A stretch of DNA of 10,369 nt, taken from the NCBI GenBank assembly GCA_030748365.1, contig JASMME010000029.1:1-10369 (forward strand), read 5' to 3'. The stretch comes from Lutibacter sp. Lineage in GTDB: Bacteria; Bacteroidota; Bacteroidia; Flavobacteriales; Flavobacteriaceae. The stretch's first letter is position 1, and every line of letters begins with the position of its first letter. The notes under the pieces were generated by a model, which saw only the letters and a program-made list of their open reading frames with translations, made no database searches and was not told where the DNA came from. The translations under genes were made by a program, and so were the position numbers. Below are positions 6,574 through 10,369 of the stretch, piece by piece.

Positions 6574-7329
6574 ATGAAACAACAAGACTGGTTTACCACG
6601 TGGTTTGACAGCCCCTACTATCATACTTTATACCAGCACCGGAATGCAACGGAAGCAGCCTTATTTATCAGAAACCTAGCTGATTCTTTGGAATTCAACA
6701 ATAAGGACCATTTACTCGACCTGGCTTGTGGAAAAGGACGACATGCAATTTACCTGAATAACCTGGGCTACCGGGTCACTGGAGCAGACCTGTCTGTAAA
6801 TAACATACAAACAGCCCGCAAAGCCGCCAATGATCGCCTAGATTTTATGGTGCATGATATGCGGGATCCGCTTCCACAATCTTATGATATCATCCTAAAC
6901 CTTTTTACCAGTTTCGGCTATTTTGAAGCCGATAGCACAGACCTGCAGGTACTTCGAAATATCCGACAAGCGCTTGCTCCTTCAGGAAGGGTTGTCATCG
7001 ATTATATGAATTGTAAGAAGGTGGTTGCCAATCTGGTAGCCAAAGAAACCCAGGTAGCCGACAGAATTGACTTCCACATTCAACGAAAACTAGCAGGGAA
7101 TTTTATTGTCAAAGAGATTGACTTCCAGGCAGGGGGCAAAACACATCATTATGTAGAAAAGATAAAATACCTAGACCTGACAAAGATAAAATCGTACCTT
7201 CATCAGGTTGGTTTGACCATCCAATATACTTTTGGAGACTACCACCTTAACACCTTCGACGAAGCACAATCTGATCGTTTGATTCTGGTACTGGAAAACA
7301 CTGTAGAAAATCCAATAACGGTCCGATAA
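6574..7329 (+). CDS. Class I SAM-dependent methyltransferase of unknown substrate
   Basis: Small cytosolic methyltransferase of 251 residues with the standard Rossmann-like fold. Motif I is LDLACGKGRHA (48-58). The acidic residue at the end of strand 2 is D72 (VTGADLS), the adenine-contacting region is FMVHDMRDPLP (91-101), and strand 4 gives DIILNLFTSFGYF (105-117). LAPSGRVVIDYMN (134-146) is the usual post-strand-4 helix and strand 5. The insert after strand 5 (about 150-200, IQRKLAGNFIVKEIDF and HHYVEKIKYLDL) is beta-rich and probably shapes the substrate site. NPPY and other nucleic-acid amino-methylation motifs are absent, so a small-molecule substrate is as likely as any. The ZIP gene follows 23 bp later with no terminator, suggesting one transcript. 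The first gene in this plus-strand unit, divergent from the THUMP methyltransferase. Confidence 0.9.
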   Translation: MKQQDWFTTWFDSPYYHTLYQHRNATEAALFIRNLADSLEFNNKDHLLDLACGKGRHAIYLNNLGYRVTGADLSVNNIQTARKAANDRLDFMVHDMRDPLPQSYDIILNLFTSFGYFEADSTDLQVLRNIRQALAPSGRVVIDYMNCKKVVANLVAKETQVADRIDFHIQRKLAGNFIVKEIDFQAGGKTHHYVEKIKYLDLTKIKSYLHQVGLTIQYTFGDYHLNTFDEAQSDRLILVLENTVENPITVR

Positions 7330-7352
7330 ACCCATATAAACATCTTATTACC

Positions 7353-8027
7353 ATGACCTATATCGCCCTGATTGCTTCTGTACTGACCGGCATGTTGATT
7401 GTGTTTGGTTTAAAACCGGGTAAACATAGTACAGGCCTGCTACTTTCCTTTAGTGGTGCTTACCTGCTATCAGTTACCTTTTTAGAACTGATTCCGAAAG
7501 TGTATACCACTGCAACAAACGGTATTGGTGGCTATATCCTCGCAGGACTCTTATTGCAACTGGTCCTTGATTTCTTTTCCAAAGGTGCCGAACACGGGCA
7601 TGTACACCTTCAAAAAGAATCGGTCCTCCCCTGGTCCTTATTGATCAGTCTATGTATCCACGCCCTGATGGAAGGACTACCCCTATCGGGGGAACAAGCT
7701 GGACATGAGCACCTGCTGTGGGCAGTGGTCATTCACAAAATTCCCGTAGCCATTATCCTGGGTAGTTTTTTTGTACAATCCGGCTTTTCCAAGACCACTG
7801 CCGTCGTATTTTTGAGTATCTTTTCCCTGATGTCACCACTGGGAAGTCTGGCCGGTGAACACCTATCTATCCTAGGTGATTATAGCCAGGAAATCAACGC
7901 AGTGGTTATCGGTGTCTTTTTACATATTTCCACCATCATCCTCTTCGAATCAGCCAAAGAACACCAATTTAATGGCTATAAATTCCTAGCCATCCTTTCC
8001 GGTATGCTAGTGGCACTGTTGGTATAA
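7353..8027 (+). CDS. ZIP-family metal transporter with altered metal-site motifs
   Basis: Inner-membrane protein of 224 residues, with about seven or eight hydrophobic segments and no cleaved signal peptide, resembling ZIP transporters that import Zn2+, Fe2+ or similar divalent ions. TM1 is 1-20, TM2 about 27-48 (ending SVTFLELIPK), TM3 about 58-75. A His-containing loop follows (AEHGHVH, 79-85). TM4 carries HALMEGLPLS (H103, E107), equivalent to the H-N-x-x-E-G motif, and TM5 carries HKIPVAIILG (H128, K129, V132), where most ZIPs have an acidic residue at the V132 position. TM6-8 end in SGMLVALLV. The ligand set of the classical two-metal centre is therefore incomplete, and substrate and direction are uncertain. 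It lies 23 bp after the methyltransferase gene; its end converges on recQ. Confidence 0.85.
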   Translation: MTYIALIASVLTGMLIVFGLKPGKHSTGLLLSFSGAYLLSVTFLELIPKVYTTATNGIGGYILAGLLLQLVLDFFSKGAEHGHVHLQKESVLPWSLLISLCIHALMEGLPLSGEQAGHEHLLWAVVIHKIPVAIILGSFFVQSGFSKTTAVVFLSIFSLMSPLGSLAGEHLSILGDYSQEINAVVIGVFLHISTIILFESAKEHQFNGYKFLAILSGMLVALLV

Positions 8028-8054
8028 TCAGTTATTACGGGGAATTGTCGATGG

Positions 8055-10250
8055 TTAATTGGCCACCTGACTGATGAACTTGATTCGCATCAGGCGCAGT
8101 TCTTCATCGTCATAATCACCCTCAAACTCGTCGAGGGCTACCTGGATCCGGTCAGAATCAGATTCCATAAAATAGTCAAAAATCTCTTCCTGTTGCTCTT
8201 CGTCAAGGATGTCATCGATATAATAATCGATATTGATCTTGGTACCACTGTATACGATGCGTTGCATTTCATCAATCAACTCAGCAAAAGTAAGGCCTTT
8301 TGACTTGGCGATGTCTTCCAGGGGTATCTTTCGGTCGGTATTCTGAATGATAAACAGTTTCAGACCTGAATTGAGGCCGGTACCCTTTATAACAAAATCA
8401 TCTGGTCGAACAATGTCATGTGTTTCCACATAGCGCGCAATCAATTCAATAAAGGGCTGACCAAACTTGCGGGCCTTGCCTTCGCCAACCCCGTAGATAT
8501 TCTTTAGCTCCTCCATATTAATCGGATACTTCAGCGCCATGTCTTCCAAAGAGGATTCCTGAAAAATCGCATAAGGAGGCACTTCCTTTTGATGGGCTAC
8601 CTTTTTTTGCAAGTCCTTTAACATCTTAATCAATACGGCATCCCCTGCATCCTTACCCGACCTAACATTGCTGATCACCGGGGCAGTACCCTCATCGTAT
8701 ACATGATCTCTGGTCATCATAAATGGCTTAGGGTTCGCAATAAAATCGAGGCCTTTTTCGGTAAGTTTGACCACGCCGTATAGCTCAATTTCCTTTAGAA
8801 TAAATCCGGCAACCAAGGCTTGCCTGATCAGGGCCATCCAATATTTTTCGTCCTGAGACGCCCCAGTGCCAAAAAAGGGCTTCTCATCTGTTTTATGGGC
8901 TTTCATCAAAGCATTGACCTTTCCGGTAAGAGTAAAGACCAACTCCCTGGCTTTGTATTTTTGCTGGCTGTCCCTGACAACTTCTAACAATTTTTTTAGT
9001 TCGTCCTGTGCAGGCACCTGTTGCTTGGGATTTCTGACATTGTCGTCCATATCAGCACCAGGGTCTTTTGCTTCATCAAAAGATTCTCCAAAATAGTGTA
9101 AGAGGTATTTTCTCCTAGACATAGATGTTTCAGCATAACCCACTACCTCTTGTAACAAGGCATTGCCAACCTCCTGTTCGGCAATGGGCTTGCCAGAGAG
9201 AAACTTCTCTAGTTTTTCAATGTCTTTATAGGCATAGTAGGCCAGGCAATGCCCTTCTCCCCCATCACGACCAGCCCTCCCGGTTTCCTGGTAATAACTT
9301 TCCAGGCTTTTGGGAATGTCGTAATGAATCACAAAGCGCACATCTGGTTTGTCAATGCCCATACCAAAAGCAATCGTGGCAACGACCACATCAATATCCT
9401 CCATCAGGAACAAATCTTGGTGTTTGGCCCTTGTTTTCGCATCGAGACCAGCATGATAGGGCACGGCTTTGATATCGTTTACCTGTAACAACTGGGCAAC
9501 CTCTTCTACCTTCTTCCGACTCAGACAGTATATAATACCAGACTTATTTGCGCGTTGCTTGACAAAACGAATGATGTCAGTATTGACAGTACCCATCTTC
9601 GGACGGACCTCATAGAAAAGGTTGGGCCTGTTAAAAGAAGCCTTAAAGGTGTTGGCCTCAACCATTCCCAGTGTTTTTAGAATGTCTTCCTGTACTTTTT
9701 CTGTGGCGGTGGCTGTCAGCCCGATGACAGGCACTTTGCCTATTCGAAGGATAATCTCACGCAGGTTTCTGTACTCCGGCCTAAAATCATGACCCCATTC
9801 CGAAATACAATGGGCTTCATCAATAGCGACAAAAGAAATGGTATGCTGCTTTAAAAAAGATATATAGTCCTCCTTGATAAGCGATTCGGGAGCTACGTAT
9901 AGCAGCTTGGTCGTTCCGCTGGTTATGTCATTTTTAACCTGGGCCACCTGGCGCTTGTTCAAGGAAGAATTTAGCACATGGGCAATACCATCATCAGAAG
10001 AGATTCCGCGAATGGCATCCACCTGGTTTTTCATCAGTGCAATCAGGGGGGAAATTACAATGGCGGTTCCCTCTTTTACCAACGCAGGCAATTGGTAGCA
10101 CAAAGACTTACCACCCCCAGTAGGCATAACCACAAAAGTATCCTTTCCAGTTACGATACTATTGATAACATCTTCCTGGAGTCCTTTGAAGCTTGTAAAG
10201 CCAAAATACTTTTGCAAAGCCTCGTGTATGTCTATCTTATTACTACTCAT
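8055..10250 (-). CDS. recQ: ATP-dependent DNA helicase RecQ
   Basis: 3'-to-5' superfamily 2 helicase acting in recombination and in processing gapped or stalled DNA. The 731 residues are longer than E. coli RecQ (about 610). Helicase motifs are intact: Q-motif FGFTSFKGLQ, motif I MPTGGGKSLCYQLPA (42-56), motif II with aromatic loop DEAHCISEWGHDFRPEY (144-160), GLTATAT (177-183), IAFGMGIDKPDVRFVIHYD (293-311) and motif VI SYYQETGRAGRDGG (318-331). The usual zinc-binding region (about 378-404) reads SRRKYLLHYFGES...DPGADMDDN and contains no cysteine. A winged-helix RQC domain follows (about 415-510), then HRDC (about 535-612, PPYAIFQESSLEDMA, GVGEGKARKFG). The C-terminal 120 residues are an acidic helical extension (IPLEDIAKSKGLTFAELIDE), probably the helix-turn-helix domain found after HRDC in many RecQs. 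The ATG at 10250 is followed directly by the conserved helicase start. Converges with the ZIP gene. Confidence 0.96.
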   Translation of the reverse strand: MSSNKIDIHEALQKYFGFTSFKGLQEDVINSIVTGKDTFVVMPTGGGKSLCYQLPALVKEGTAIVISPLIALMKNQVDAIRGISSDDGIAHVLNSSLNKRQVAQVKNDITSGTTKLLYVAPESLIKEDYISFLKQHTISFVAIDEAHCISEWGHDFRPEYRNLREIILRIGKVPVIGLTATATEKVQEDILKTLGMVEANTFKASFNRPNLFYEVRPKMGTVNTDIIRFVKQRANKSGIIYCLSRKKVEEVAQLLQVNDIKAVPYHAGLDAKTRAKHQDLFLMEDIDVVVATIAFGMGIDKPDVRFVIHYDIPKSLESYYQETGRAGRDGGEGHCLAYYAYKDIEKLEKFLSGKPIAEQEVGNALLQEVVGYAETSMSRRKYLLHYFGESFDEAKDPGADMDDNVRNPKQQVPAQDELKKLLEVVRDSQQKYKARELVFTLTGKVNALMKAHKTDEKPFFGTGASQDEKYWMALIRQALVAGFILKEIELYGVVKLTEKGLDFIANPKPFMMTRDHVYDEGTAPVISNVRSGKDAGDAVLIKMLKDLQKKVAHQKEVPPYAIFQESSLEDMALKYPINMEELKNIYGVGEGKARKFGQPFIELIARYVETHDIVRPDDFVIKGTGLNSGLKLFIIQNTDRKIPLEDIAKSKGLTFAELIDEMQRIVYSGTKINIDYYIDDILDEEQQEEIFDYFMESDSDRIQVALDEFEGDYDDEELRLMRIKFISQVAN

Positions 10251-10280
10251 AAGTGAAACATCTTAGCTACCGTCTTTGTC

Positions 10281-10288
10281 TAAAGTTA
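10281..10288 (-). promoter_or_regulatory. Possible -7 box of recQ
   Basis: TAACTTTA on the minus strand differs from TAnnTTTG only in the last base and lies 30 bp before the recQ ATG at 10250, a sensible leader length. No clear TTTG -33 element is present at about 19 bp, so the call is weak. Confidence 0.35.
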
Positions 10289-10341
10289 ATGATGTTTATG
10301 GGATTTTGGCAGCCTGAAGGGATATTTTTTTGTCCTTTGTG

Positions 10342-10349
10342 TAGATTTG
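10342..10349 (+). promoter_or_regulatory. Outward-facing -7 box at right edge
   Basis: TAGATTTG matches TAnnTTTG exactly on the plus strand, directed away from recQ and out of the window, but lacks a good -33 element. It suggests a divergent gene starting just past the edge. In Flavobacteriaceae recQ often sits opposite a KpsF/GutQ-type sugar-phosphate isomerase gene, but nothing of that gene is visible here. Confidence 0.35.
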
Positions 10350-10369
10350 TGGCTAAATAAATCTATTTT

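Noticed and set aside
8866..10256. Plus-strand open frames of 74-115 codons opposite recQ
   Set aside because: Antisense shadows of recQ coding sequence; composition follows the reverse strand of conserved helicase motifs.
1..10369. Mobile element, CRISPR, defence island or biosynthetic cluster
   Set aside because: No transposase, integrase, terminal repeats, spacer-repeat array or effector-like genes; every sizeable gene belongs to a housekeeping or common envelope family.

Overview
The window looks like ordinary core chromosome of a member of the Bacteroidota, most likely Flavobacteriaceae. Four things point there: an Oar-like TonB-dependent receptor with a carboxypeptidase-regulatory N-terminal domain; the order priA - rpsF - rpsR - rplI; -7 elements of the form TAnnTTTG, the signature of the Bacteroidota housekeeping sigma factor; and starts that mostly lack a Shine-Dalgarno sequence. 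The family-level placement is inferred from gene content and protein style, not from a database search.

Layout, left to right. Positions 1-1180 (minus strand) hold the N-terminal 393 residues of a SusC/Oar-type outer-membrane receptor that runs off the left edge. A strong hairpin terminator (1218-1246) separates it from the ribosomal-protein cluster rplI (bL9), rpsR (bS18) and rpsF (bS6), all on the minus strand. That cluster has its own promoter in the 82-bp gap after priA. priA (4921-2471) encodes the replication-restart helicase and has a GTG start. A 278-bp non-coding stretch (4922-5199) follows, containing a perfect 16-bp palindrome, and then a second strong terminator (5200-5233). The terminator closes a THUMP-type RNA methyltransferase gene (6418-5237, minus). 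A 155-bp divergent control region (6419-6573) separates it from a plus-strand pair: an uncharacterised small SAM methyltransferase (6574-7329) and a ZIP-family metal transporter (7353-8027). recQ (10250-8055, minus) converges on that pair with only 27 bp between the stop codons. The last 119 bp are recQ upstream sequence and carry a -7 box facing out of the window.

Functionally this is housekeeping: translation (bS6, bS18, bL9), rRNA modification (RlmL-like), replication restart and recombination (PriA, RecQ), and envelope import (TonB receptor, ZIP). Apart from the bS6-bS18-bL9 cluster and the probable two-gene plus-strand operon, nothing suggests the genes form one pathway. I found no mobile element, CRISPR array, tRNA/rRNA, toxin-antitoxin or defence cassette, and no credible new multi-gene system. 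The items most worth a second look are the RecQ without its zinc-binding cysteines, the ZIP protein with altered metal-site residues, and several palindromic sites in promoter regions.
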